The notes below the pieces were generated by a model. The model searched no databases. It was not told where the DNA came from and worked only from the letters and a program-made list of their open reading frames with translations. A stretch of DNA of 64,000 nt from positions 2,108,001 through 2,172,000 of the forward strand of contig JARGXX010000099.1 of the NCBI GenBank assembly GCA_030374765.1, in the 5' to 3' direction. How positions within the stretch are numbered: the stretch's first letter is position 1; every line of letters starts with the position of its first letter. The translations under genes and the position numbers were made by a program. Below are positions 1 through 8,898 of the stretch, piece by piece. This stretch comes from Agarophyton chilense (Eukaryota > Rhodophyta > Florideophyceae > Gracilariales > Gracilariaceae).

Positions 1-1773
1 CCCAACCCTCTCCCCGACAACACTATCTCTCAAGCAACCTCCGAATCAGTTTTGCCGCAGAACCTCTCCACTACTGCCGCCTCATCTCACTCGAAACATC
101 CCGACGTCGTTGTCGAGGTCGTAAAGACTAAAAAGCAGATGCGAGAAGAAAGAGCCCAGCGTCTAGCAGCCGAACAAGCTGCTTGGGTACGCCACAAGTT
201 CTCTCTTGCCGATACCGACCAGCTTCTCGCATCATTTTCTGCCGCTTTGGTCAAACACATTATGCTTCAAGGACGCATCCATGTTACCACTACAGCTCTT
301 TGTTTCTATGCAAAAATTTTTGGCAAGGTTACAAAAGAGAGCTATTCGTTTGCTTCAATGGCCAGGGTGAAGAAGCGCCGCGGCGGTTTTGTAGCAAATG
401 CTATCAAGATCTACTTTCTTGATCAGTCCATCCAGCCTGTCCTCATTGGCTCCCTTAACCACCGCGAACAAGCTTTTGAAGCAATTCAAGCACGTTTGCG
501 AGAAATCAATCCAACCGCAGCGGAACCTACTGACGCCGATGAGTACGGGTCTAGCCATTCCATTAGCAACTCTCATGCCGGAGACTCAGAGGACCAATCC
601 TTTGACGACGAGCCAAACTCTAACGAATTGCAACATTCTACTAGGTATTCACGCGATGACGTAAGCTCACCACAGATGAAGTCAAAGTCAGTACCTACGA
701 CGCCTAATTTTGGAAGACAACTTATGACGGCGTCCGATTCGAGTGATGTTGGTTCGGGTAGATGCCAAGTGGAACCTAATTCTGTCTCAACTCCGGCTCC
801 AGAACCAGAAACCCATCTTCGTTGGAGGACTCAGAATGATGTGGTCGACCGCGTATTCGGGAAGACCTTCAGGAAGAAGACTGAACGCGCCAGGGGTGTG
901 TTGAATGCTTCAGTCGTGGAAGTGTTTAATGTCATATTTGCGAGTGACTGGCTCAAACACTACCATGAGGCCAGTAACAACAAGGAAGTAACATTCACCA
1001 ATTGGGCCCGAGACGAAGAAGGTTTCATGATGCGCGAGGTAACATTCCAAAAGCCGCTCGGGTACAAAATTGGTCCAAAGGAAACTCGTGTCAAGGAGAA
1101 ACAGCGCTACTCGTTTACGAAAGACGGTGGGGTCATATTCGAACTCGAGGGACACAACCTCGATGTTTTGTATGGGGACTATTTTATTTGTGAATCCTTC
1201 TTTGAACTAATTCCGCAGGACGATGACTCTAAAACTTTGATGATCGCAAGCATATCGGTGAACTTCGTCAAGGTCACCATGCTAAGAGGCAAAATTGAAG
1301 CTGGAGCGCTCTCCGAGACCAAAATCGCTTTCCAGAGATTCTATGATCTAGCAAGCCGGAAGATAGACGAGCATATGTCGTCTAAGAACAAAAGAATGCA
1401 AATAGGACAAAAGAAAGAGAACAGAAAGTCGCCGAAGGGTAAAGAAGCGATGCGTGAGGAAGTGAGGGTGTCTGAACCTGCGCCTTTGAACCTTGAGCAA
1501 AGTGTCGGGCCGAGCCTTTCGGATACGACTGGTCCTATTGTCGACCAGAAACAAATGGACCACCCGGTGAGAGTAGAGGTTATGGACTCTGAATCAACTA
1601 AATGGTTACGGGTCGGTGCTCTGATAGCTCTTGGCGTGGTCTGCTTGTTATTATTGATTGTGATGATGTTGCTGTTCCGCATGAGACGCGATGTGGTAAT
1701 GTTGGAAAAGCTGATTGCGGATGCAGGGTTGGGATCAAAGTGTGAAGCGGTTGTGGAAGGGAATGGCAGTTAA
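1..1773 (+). CDS. GRAM-VASt domain membrane protein (Lam/Aster-type lipid transfer), 5' end probably outside window
   Basis: The protein has a GRAM (PH-like) domain in its first third, starting about HKFSLADTDQLLASF and ending before the low-complexity acidic/Ser stretch. A VASt domain follows, from VVDRVFGKTFRKK to the region around FYDLASRKIDEHM. One C-terminal transmembrane helix (WLRVGALIALGVVCLLLLIV) precedes a short tail. This order matches the Lam/Ysp, GRAMD1/Aster and plant VAD1 family, in which the VASt domain moves sterols at ER-plasma membrane contacts and the helix anchors the protein in the ER; the function is inferred from that. The frame is open from base 1, and the first in-frame ATG is at 139 (residue 30 counted from a TTG at 52). 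So either translation starts at 139 or the gene begins upstream of the window. It is convergent with the next gene, with about 160 bp between the stops. Confidence 0.85.
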   Translation, partial: PNPLPDNTISQATSESVLPQNLSTTAASSHSKHPDVVVEVVKTKKQMREERAQRLAAEQAAWVRHKFSLADTDQLLASFSAALVKHIMLQGRIHVTTTALCFYAKIFGKVTKESYSFASMARVKKRRGGFVANAIKIYFLDQSIQPVLIGSLNHREQAFEAIQARLREINPTAAEPTDADEYGSSHSISNSHAGDSEDQSFDDEPNSNELQHSTRYSRDDVSSPQMKSKSVPTTPNFGRQLMTASDSSDVGSGRCQVEPNSVSTPAPEPETHLRWRTQNDVVDRVFGKTFRKKTERARGVLNASVVEVFNVIFASDWLKHYHEASNNKEVTFTNWARDEEGFMMREVTFQKPLGYKIGPKETRVKEKQRYSFTKDGGVIFELEGHNLDVLYGDYFICESFFELIPQDDDSKTLMIASISVNFVKVTMLRGKIEAGALSETKIAFQRFYDLASRKIDEHMSSKNKRMQIGQKKENRKSPKGKEAMREEVRVSEPAPLNLEQSVGPSLSDTTGPIVDQKQMDHPVRVEVMDSESTKWLRVGALIALGVVCLLLLIVMMLLFRMRRDVVMLEKLIADAGLGSKCEAVVEGNGS

Positions 1774-1932
1774 CTTGCTCACAAGTAGAAAAATAGAGTT
1801 GCTAGTGTCACAGGAGGGGAGCTACCTCGTGCGTCCTGGCGCCTGGCTCGCGGGGTTGTGACAATGTGTACAAAGAGCAGATAGCAAATTAACTAGTACA
1901 AGGATGTTGGTGCTGGACAGCACCCGTCCACT

Positions 1933-2208
1933 TTATTTACTTTTACCTTTTCGCACCTTTTTCGCTGCGCGAGCCCGCAGCACGGCGTCTTTGTGAGGAC
2001 TTTTTGTACGGGTGGGTGCGAATTCCCCGAGTCGATGACCTATCATGTCCTCCATGACGGAGACCGGTAACCACTTCCTTCCGTTGTGTACTTCTATTGT
2101 CTTCCCTACCCACTCCGGGAGTATCATGCTGCGTCGTGTGCCACGATATATGTGAGGGAGCTTTTTTAAAGCATCCGCGAATGGACCTTTCCATACAGCG
2201 CGTGGCAT
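1933..2208 (-). CDS. rps19: Mitochondrial small-subunit ribosomal protein uS19 (S19)
   Basis: This 91-residue protein begins [10 protein letters not shown], the mitochondrial/alpha-proteobacterial S19 signature; plastid S19 usually has LKKGPF. It contains the family core: [19 protein letters not shown], a [20 protein letters not shown]-like block and a Lys/Arg-rich tail. uS19 binds 16S-like rRNA in the head of the small subunit near uS13. The start at 2208 is the only ATG; the frame runs upstream 22 codons only from a GTG. There is no clear cleavable presequence, so an internal targeting signal or an upstream exon is possible. It is short like bacterial S19 and unlike cytosolic uS19 (about 145 residues). 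This suggests a gene moved from mitochondrion to nucleus. Confidence 0.88.
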   Translation of the reverse strand: MPRAVWKGPFADALKKLPHIYRGTRRSMILPEWVGKTIEVHNGRKWLPVSVMEDMIGHRLGEFAPTRTKSPHKDAVLRARAAKKVRKGKSK

Positions 2209-3413
2209 TGTACAGCTTTCTAAATCTAGATGTGATCTGACTTGACGAGACGAAACAGAGTGAAGATCCGTCACTGATGTACTCGATACCGGCGAGACGA
2301 GGTGTGGAAAGAGAACAACTTAAGCGTAAGGTTTGAAAACTGCACAATGTGTCCAACGGAGGGATCTTGTTCGAGCCTGTTCGAGCTCGCAAATAACTCG
2401 GGAGCGTTGTCCACTAGCCAAGGGTGATGAAAAGGCGCAGAGTAGCTTTTGCGATTAGATGATCCTCGAGGCGCTTCGGAAGTCGGGGAGCTTTGTGAAA
2501 AGATGGAAGAAGAAAAGGAGAGCGAGAGTTAACCATTTTTTGTGTAGCAATTTAAGGCACGTCAAATAGTTTTTTATAACAGTAATGGTAATTGAACGCG
2601 CTGCGTTTCACTTCAGCAATGATGAGCTTGGGACAGACAAGATGCGGAAGGCTTTCTATGCGATGGAGAGAGAGAGAGGCGTCTTCTTCATTGTTGCAGT
2701 GAAGCAGGAGCGCCATTCTAAATCCCGCTGCATTCAGCGCCGCGTGTTTTGGTTTCCCTTCTTTGAGTATGTAGGGCGTATTTAAAACTATTTTGTGCTC
2801 GGCGAACTCCGCCTGAAGGGTAGAACTTTGAGGTGTATTCCGTCAAGGGGTGCAGATAATCTCTGCTTGCCGAAGAAGCCCAAAATATCCCTTGATGTTG
2901 AATGAAAATGAAGTGGGGCAAAAAGTACATCAGATATATGCAGTACGCTTTGTAGGGCAAATAAGACTGGTTGAGCATCTCTTACACTCCGTTTGTTCCA
3001 TAATATTTTTTAGTTCGAGATTCAACTTCTTGAAATTTTTACAAAAGGGTGAAGTTTGCGACCTAGCACCAAGTATCTTCCGCGAAAAGTACATACACCA
3101 CATCGGCGCCGCCGACGCTTCGTCCAAACTCTTGAGGGGGTTCGTAGGGGAGTACACGCCTGTGTTCCGAATCTTCTGAGCCAGTATCAGCTGAGGAGAT
3201 CCTGTCGGACCCTCCCCATCGTCAGTTGCTTTTATCTGCCAGAACTCTGCGAGAGTGTGTTTTCGGAAGTCTTGTGGCCGCAATTCCCGGTTCGCTCTTG
3301 CTCCAATCACACCCAAACAGTGAGCAACTCGTAATTCAAAGTTCCCATTAACACTCGTGGGATGACTCTTCATGAATTGATGCCGTACTTCATTTCATTC
3401 CTGTGTGATACAC
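2209..3413. other. Intergenic region between divergent rps19 and Ulp1 gene
   Basis: About 1.2 kb separates the divergently transcribed uS19 and Ulp1-like genes, so it presumably holds both promoters. Open frames of up to 147 codons (minus strand 2930-3373) show no motif I recognise and no family resemblance. No tRNA or repeat was seen. Confidence 0.5.
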
Positions 3414-5825
3414 ATGACATTCCCGCAAGCAAGAACATTTCTTGAGCCCCGAAATGTCGTTAGCAGTAAACGGCCGCTTTCAACTGCTCACACATCTCTG
3501 AAGTCCTGCGGGGAAGAAAGGGAACGAAGGGATTTGAGTACAATGACCCATCACCCATTTTCGAAACGCAGAATAGACTTGAGTATGGGCATTCTCGCAA
3601 CATTGGCAAATCCGTCGCGGGCGCATCGCCTCGCAAACCCCCTTTCGCCTCCACAACCCAGACCGCACAATGCCGTCCTAGCACCTTTACGCTCTTCGAG
3701 GCAGACATCTGAGAACTCGCCGGGCAAAAACGACATTTACGACCCTATCGAATGGATCAGCGAAACTGCTTCCATGTGCGCCAAAGAACCGCAAACAGTC
3801 CAGCTCAAACCTCATCAAATTTCCTTGCCGGCTTTAGAACCAAACGAGTCTCAAAAGAGACAAGCGTTTGTAAAACCTTATCCCCGCAATCTTTCGGCCA
3901 TCGATAAACAGGACGGTTCGCAGCCCTCATCGGTGACCAATCGCCAAGTTGTGGATAAAACACATAGAAACACCAACGATCATTCCTCATCACCAATTAA
4001 CTGCGAGGGGTTTGAAAATGAAGCAGCTGTTCCGGGGCGTCGCCCCCACCAAGATGAATCCCCTAGTTCCGTTTCGACTAAACGCCGTAGTCGTTCAGAA
4101 TCACTGAAACTGAGCAATGCTTCTAAACGCCGTTCCTTACCAGCTTCAACTAAGATGACCACAAATGATTCGAGTGTACATACACACGAACAACAAGCGA
4201 AAACACCTAACTTCATCGACAGACACAAACTACCTTCCGGGAAATGCCGTCGATCTACTTTGCCAACGGACCTTAGTTCTGCAAAACCTGCCATCACGAA
4301 TCCTAAATCCGAGTGCTCAGATCTGTCTCCCAATACCAAAGGGATATTGAAGATGAAGAAAGAAGTCTTTCCGAGTCTGAAAAGCTGTTCCCGTCGCGTC
4401 TCTGGTGGGACAAAAAAAAGTGCTGGAAACTTTAGTGTCAAACCCTCGTCAAAGGTAGAACCCTACAGAACTATTGTCAAAAAGCGCATTCGAGCAACAT
4501 CGCGCTCCAAAGCACGATCTTTTTCACCTTTATCTGGAAAACGTAAGGTTTCTGTGCGCTCTGCGAGAAGTATGAAGACCAGAATTAGAGAAACGCTCAT
4601 CCAAGTCGGGGGTGGAAGCATCATTTCTGGCCACCACGCTCAATCTGATAATCAACATATCATGAGCCACAAGGCAGATCAAGAAGAGCCTCCAGAGATG
4701 CTGGCAACAAACTCATCGCCCAATTCATCGCTACAGAACTCAACCATTATCTCAAAGGCAGGGAGGCGTTCTTCTTCGACATCAGAGAGCCGCTCGCAGC
4801 GTATCACCAGCAGAAGGTCAAAACGCCTTGCCCAGAACCCCCAAGCAGATGATGTGATCGTAATCGATATTTCTGACGAAGAGGGAACTGGATCCGATGG
4901 CAAACAGCAAGCTGAAGGGAAGGATGATTGCGACACTGCAGCATTCGGTCTGGCAACTCTCAGTCTTCAGAGTGAAAAGCAAAGACTAGGGGATCTCCCC
5001 CCGTGCCCGTTTCTAGATAGTTTATCTGAAGAAGAAGAAGCACAACTTTTGAAACTTTACCGACAAAAGAATCAAAAAGAGATCAAATACATTCCGTCAG
5101 CGAGAATAGTCCTGCGCGGCGAAGATTTTAAACGTCTTCGAGGGGTTCGGTGGCTGAATGATGAAGTCATTAATGCGTACATGTCCCTCATCAATGTCCG
5201 AAACGATTCTATCTTTGAAGAGCTTCCTGAAGACGAACGGAAAAACATACCTCAGACATATGTGTTTAATACGTTCTTCTACACAAGGCTGACCTCAGGC
5301 TCTGCAAGGTACGATTACTCAGGTGTGAGAAGGTGGACAGGGCGGAATAAGGTAGATGTGATGAAACAAGACTTGCTTCTGTTTCCTGTCAACCTTGGAA
5401 ATCATCACTGGGTGCTTGCAGGGATCGACCGACCAAGACGCAGTTTCTTCTATTTAGACTCCATGGCCAGGGCAGACAAGTCTGGAGTTCTGAGGGCCCT
5501 GCGACGATGGTACTACGATGAGGTGGAAGACAAGTATGGAGAAGATGTGGCGACGCAGATGGAGCTTGAGACGTGGCCGTCGGCGCACAACAGGTACATG
5601 ATTCGCAGGGCGGGTGTGTTGCCGGCAAAGCTCGAACCAAGGATTCCTTCCCCACGCTTGTCAAGAATTCCAATGCAAACTGACGGGGGCAGCTGTGGTG
5701 TATTTATAACGAAGATAGCTGATTGTCTTTCGCTGGGTATCAAAATCTACTTCAATCAGACAGACATACATTTAGTGAGAAGCAGAATGGCCCTGGATCT
5801 TTTACGTGGCCAACTAGTAATGTGA
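3414..5825 (+). CDS. Ulp1-type SUMO protease (C48 cysteine peptidase), copy 1
   Basis: This 803-residue protein has a long, basic, Ser-rich disordered N-terminal half and a C-terminal Ulp1/SENP catalytic domain from about residue 530. The catalytic set is visible: His665 in NHHWVLAG, Asp682 in FYLDSMA, Gln755 and Cys761 in PMQTDGGSCGVF. The VRWLNDEVINAYMSL block is the usual Ulp1 entry to the fold. The family cleaves SUMO precursors and removes SUMO from proteins, usually in the nucleus; the Lys/Arg clusters fit nuclear localisation. There is a possible SUMO-interacting motif, DDVIVIDISDEEG, just before the catalytic domain. The start is the ATG at 3414, a GTG lies just upstream, and ATG 3543 is an alternative. 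The last 816 bp are nearly identical to the second copy at 8899-11283. Confidence 0.88.
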   Translation: MTFPQARTFLEPRNVVSSKRPLSTAHTSLKSCGEERERRDLSTMTHHPFSKRRIDLSMGILATLANPSRAHRLANPLSPPQPRPHNAVLAPLRSSRQTSENSPGKNDIYDPIEWISETASMCAKEPQTVQLKPHQISLPALEPNESQKRQAFVKPYPRNLSAIDKQDGSQPSSVTNRQVVDKTHRNTNDHSSSPINCEGFENEAAVPGRRPHQDESPSSVSTKRRSRSESLKLSNASKRRSLPASTKMTTNDSSVHTHEQQAKTPNFIDRHKLPSGKCRRSTLPTDLSSAKPAITNPKSECSDLSPNTKGILKMKKEVFPSLKSCSRRVSGGTKKSAGNFSVKPSSKVEPYRTIVKKRIRATSRSKARSFSPLSGKRKVSVRSARSMKTRIRETLIQVGGGSIISGHHAQSDNQHIMSHKADQEEPPEMLATNSSPNSSLQNSTIISKAGRRSSSTSESRSQRITSRRSKRLAQNPQADDVIVIDISDEEGTGSDGKQQAEGKDDCDTAAFGLATLSLQSEKQRLGDLPPCPFLDSLSEEEEAQLLKLYRQKNQKEIKYIPSARIVLRGEDFKRLRGVRWLNDEVINAYMSLINVRNDSIFEELPEDERKNIPQTYVFNTFFYTRLTSGSARYDYSGVRRWTGRNKVDVMKQDLLLFPVNLGNHHWVLAGIDRPRRSFFYLDSMARADKSGVLRALRRWYYDEVEDKYGEDVATQMELETWPSAHNRYMIRRAGVLPAKLEPRIPSPRLSRIPMQTDGGSCGVFITKIADCLSLGIKIYFNQTDIHLVRSRMALDLLRGQLVM

Positions 5826-6490
5826 GCTAGTTCTTCCCTTTAACACAGACAACAGCTTCGTCTTTTTTGGCTTAATAGTTGTTTTGTAGTGCATTTTCTA
5901 ACAAGAGTTCATATTATGAACTTCAGATGCCGTCTTTGAAAAAGTAGCTGTTGTAAACAAGAACGTAAATACGAACGTCGACTGTGTACTTACTATAATC
6001 CTCTGTACCATACCATTTAATGTAACCTTACAGTCACCCTTTTCCTTGGACTATTTTGCGAACCGTTCATGGTTCTGCGGTTTTGGGCTCACATTAGCCC
6101 GATGGGCCATGTGGTCGAGTGCAAGGCTTGTAGGAAGGCTGTGCGGCGGGAACGGTAAGAGGGAGAAAAAACGTAAATGGAACAGATGTGTGATGAGATT
6201 TGCTGAGAATAGGGGCTATAAATTTAAGGGTACATAATCTCTACAAGGGTACGGAAATCACGATTATGAGCTCGGCAACGGGGCATTTGAGATCCCAAAG
6301 CTTGTCTACGCTGGTTAGAAAGAACTCAGTTAGTACCAACGATACACAAACCTTGTCCTTTGAACCCTTGACTTGGATTCCCCCGACCAGGTCAACCACC
6401 TTTGACTAAGATTCCACTTCTGGAAGGCATATTTTTTGTTCAAAACCAGTCCCTAAAAGGAGCAAACCTGAAGAGGTCTGAAGCTTTGCC
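5826..6490. other. Intergenic region
   Basis: About 660 bp lie between the first Ulp1-like gene and the FIST-like gene. A TATA-like TATAAATT lies at 6217-6224, about 270 bp before the next ATG, and could be a core promoter with a long 5' UTR. This is weak evidence. Nothing else was recognised. Confidence 0.35.
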
Positions 6491-7747
6491 ATGGCACCAA
6501 CCTTTGTGTCTGTGGTAGCACCTCGCCTTCTATTACGTTCGCCGACTTCACAGAGCATTTTTCATCGGCGGCCACGACACATAACCCCACGCCCACCGTC
6601 GATATCGGTAAGCATGATCGCCAAACCCGACTCCGACGGACCTCCGGAGCTGGAAGACTTCTTCAACCCTGCTATCCGTGATGTCGGCAAGAAAGGCAAT
6701 CCAATTAAGTTGGGAACAGGACGTTCAAGTTTAAAGGAAGGAAATGCTTACGAAGCCACTAAAATAGCAGTAGGCACTGCCTTGGGCAGTGTTCAAGATC
6801 CTCATCTTGTGCACGTTACCTTTGGTCCTTTGGTTGATCCAGCTCTTGTGAAGGATGCATTAGAGGAAAAACTACAACACAAACAAATTATTGCGAGGAT
6901 GGTGGATAAAAAGGGAGCCTCTGATATAATTGAAGTACTGTTTCTCCAAGGCGGTGACAGATCTGCCATCAATATGGCAATTGCGACTGAAACTGTTACC
7001 GCCGATATGGATACTGCCTTGCAGAAAGCTGCCGCCAGTGCAGCTCAGCAAGCTGTCAAAGACCTCAGTGATCCACAGCTGTGTACTTTCCTAATTTTTG
7101 CACATACACCAGGATCCCTTGATGCGGCGAGGAAAGGTTTTGATGTAGCGCTGCCTGGAGTTATAGCATACGGAGGCCCAGCCGTCAGTCCAGACGGAAA
7201 CTGGAGCCTCTTCGCACAGCAAAATTTCTGCGATGATCCAATGGAAAAACAGACCGTTCTTTGCGCGGCTGTATCTGGCTCTCTTCCTTTCTTGCTTTCC
7301 GCAGTGATCAAAAATTGGGCGCAACCGGTGTACACAGAAGCACTTTCTTACATGACGCCTCAGTACGTTGGAGATCCAGAACGGGACTTGCTCGTGGCTA
7401 TTCGATATAATGACTGGGATAAGTTCTTATCTTGTATTGAGGGAAATGAAGTATCCGTTGATGTGAAATGGCCTGATAAACAAAATCAGACTCCCTTGCT
7501 GGCGGCGTGCGCTAGGGCTAGAGTTAGAATGGTTCAATACCTCTTAGAAAAGGGCGCCGATGTGTCACATAGAAATGATGGCGGCTTCACGGCCATAATG
7601 TACACTAGAATGCTGTCGGATTATGATGCAGATATTGTTCGTCAGCAGTTGGATATGCTGAAGAATGCAGGAGCAGAGATACAGCTCAGTGCTCACGAGC
7701 TGACATTATTGAGACGGGTTACTCGAGGTCGTGTTGTTGAGCCCTAA
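6491..7747 (+). CDS. FIST-like sensory domain protein with C-terminal ankyrin repeats, possibly plastid-targeted
   Basis: This 418-residue protein opens with about 45 residues rich in Ser, Arg and Pro with almost no acidic residues, which looks like a transit peptide. The middle section resembles a FIST domain: repeated alpha/beta units such as PHLVHVTFGPLVDPALVKDA and LCTFLIFAHTPGSLDAARKG, then a PGVIAYGGPAVSPDGNW glycine turn. The C-terminus carries two ankyrin-type repeats (NQTPLLAACARARVRMVQYL, then GGFTAIMYTR). FIST domains are predicted small-ligand sensors, and ankyrin repeats bind proteins. No catalytic motif is visible. The start ATG sits in a good context (GCCATGGCA). It lies between two duplicated SUMO protease genes on the same strand with no obvious functional link. 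The FIST call is by fold-level resemblance only. Confidence 0.65.
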   Translation: MAPTFVSVVAPRLLLRSPTSQSIFHRRPRHITPRPPSISVSMIAKPDSDGPPELEDFFNPAIRDVGKKGNPIKLGTGRSSLKEGNAYEATKIAVGTALGSVQDPHLVHVTFGPLVDPALVKDALEEKLQHKQIIARMVDKKGASDIIEVLFLQGGDRSAINMAIATETVTADMDTALQKAAASAAQQAVKDLSDPQLCTFLIFAHTPGSLDAARKGFDVALPGVIAYGGPAVSPDGNWSLFAQQNFCDDPMEKQTVLCAAVSGSLPFLLSAVIKNWAQPVYTEALSYMTPQYVGDPERDLLVAIRYNDWDKFLSCIEGNEVSVDVKWPDKQNQTPLLAACARARVRMVQYLLEKGADVSHRNDGGFTAIMYTRMLSDYDADIVRQQLDMLKNAGAEIQLSAHELTLLRRVTRGRVVEP

Positions 7748-8898
7748 GAAGATTAGGTGAAAATAAATCTCAAGGTGACAATGACGACACTTCACGTCTG
7801 CGCCGCCTTAAGAACAGAAGAGGTTTAAGCTCAGATTTCCATCATTCAGGAACTCGTACTATGCTCACCTACCTCAACTATAATTTGACGCTGGCGACAC
7901 CCGTAGGATGCATCAAAAGCGACGTTGCGCTCCGTGCGACCATACCAATCGCTCATGTACCTGCCTCGCCCTTTGTTTGCGCTGTAGAGCAGACTCAAAA
8001 GGACTCGATGGCGATATTTCATCCACTTCCTTGAATTTTCCCATAACGAAAACCTCGGATGCCAGACCGTATCAACTGCTAATTCATATTGCTCTCCTTT
8101 TCAACACCGGTTTCGAACGGCGACTTCAAGCACTCTGACGCGTCTGACGGGCGTGGCGTTCTCGCTCAAGGTATGTTTGTGGGACTCCAAGATTGCTTCA
8201 GTTATTGTCTATTGGCTGCAAGGCTCTTCCGCCTCTAGCAGTTGAAAGGGTTTGCCTCGTCCAACCCAGTGGAAAAGGGCTGTAGATGAGGGTAATCTAC
8301 CCTGAAAGCGTATTTCGCGGCCCGTACGATACTGCCGCAGTTCCGAATACGATATGACACATATGGCACCGCGTGAGGTCATTACAGTGCTAGCAAACAT
8401 GCCAAAGGTCAAGCCTGCATATATAACCCCTTACCTTCAATCCCCGGAAATATGCGGCCTCGCGATAATGCCTTCGATATATTGATCATCCCCGCGTCCA
8501 CGTTCTCGAACACGTCGAGCCCCCTCGAGGTGCTTTCGTCGACGAATTGAACTCTAATCTCCATTCTTCTTTTTGTCCTAGAGCATAGCAGTTGGTGTAC
8601 GGATATCTACTGTCGGCACAGCTGAAATGTTCAACCACACCTTGTCCCACATCATTTTTCTTGAATTCTGTCAGTATATATTTATGCTACATTTAATATT
8701 CTTTCATACTTCTTATATTTCTTTTACCATCGTTTTAATGCCCCCCCGTTCGAGTCACACCCACAAAGACTCTCTAGCTAACATATGTATCTCGTTCGTA
8801 CCGACACTGATGGTATGAATTTCGCTCAGTGGACGCTACGTTTGCCATCATTTCGTTTATCACACTTCTCTTTTCCTTAATCCTGAAAATGCCTTGGA
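7748..8898. other. Intergenic region
   Basis: This 1.15-kb region is AT-rich near 8640-8880. Small open frames here resemble nothing known. It presumably holds the promoter of the second Ulp1-like gene. Confidence 0.4.

Noticed and set aside
2930-3373. 147-codon minus-strand frame
   Set aside because: No recognisable domain; overlaps plus-strand frames of similar length and sits in the likely promoter of the Ulp1 gene.
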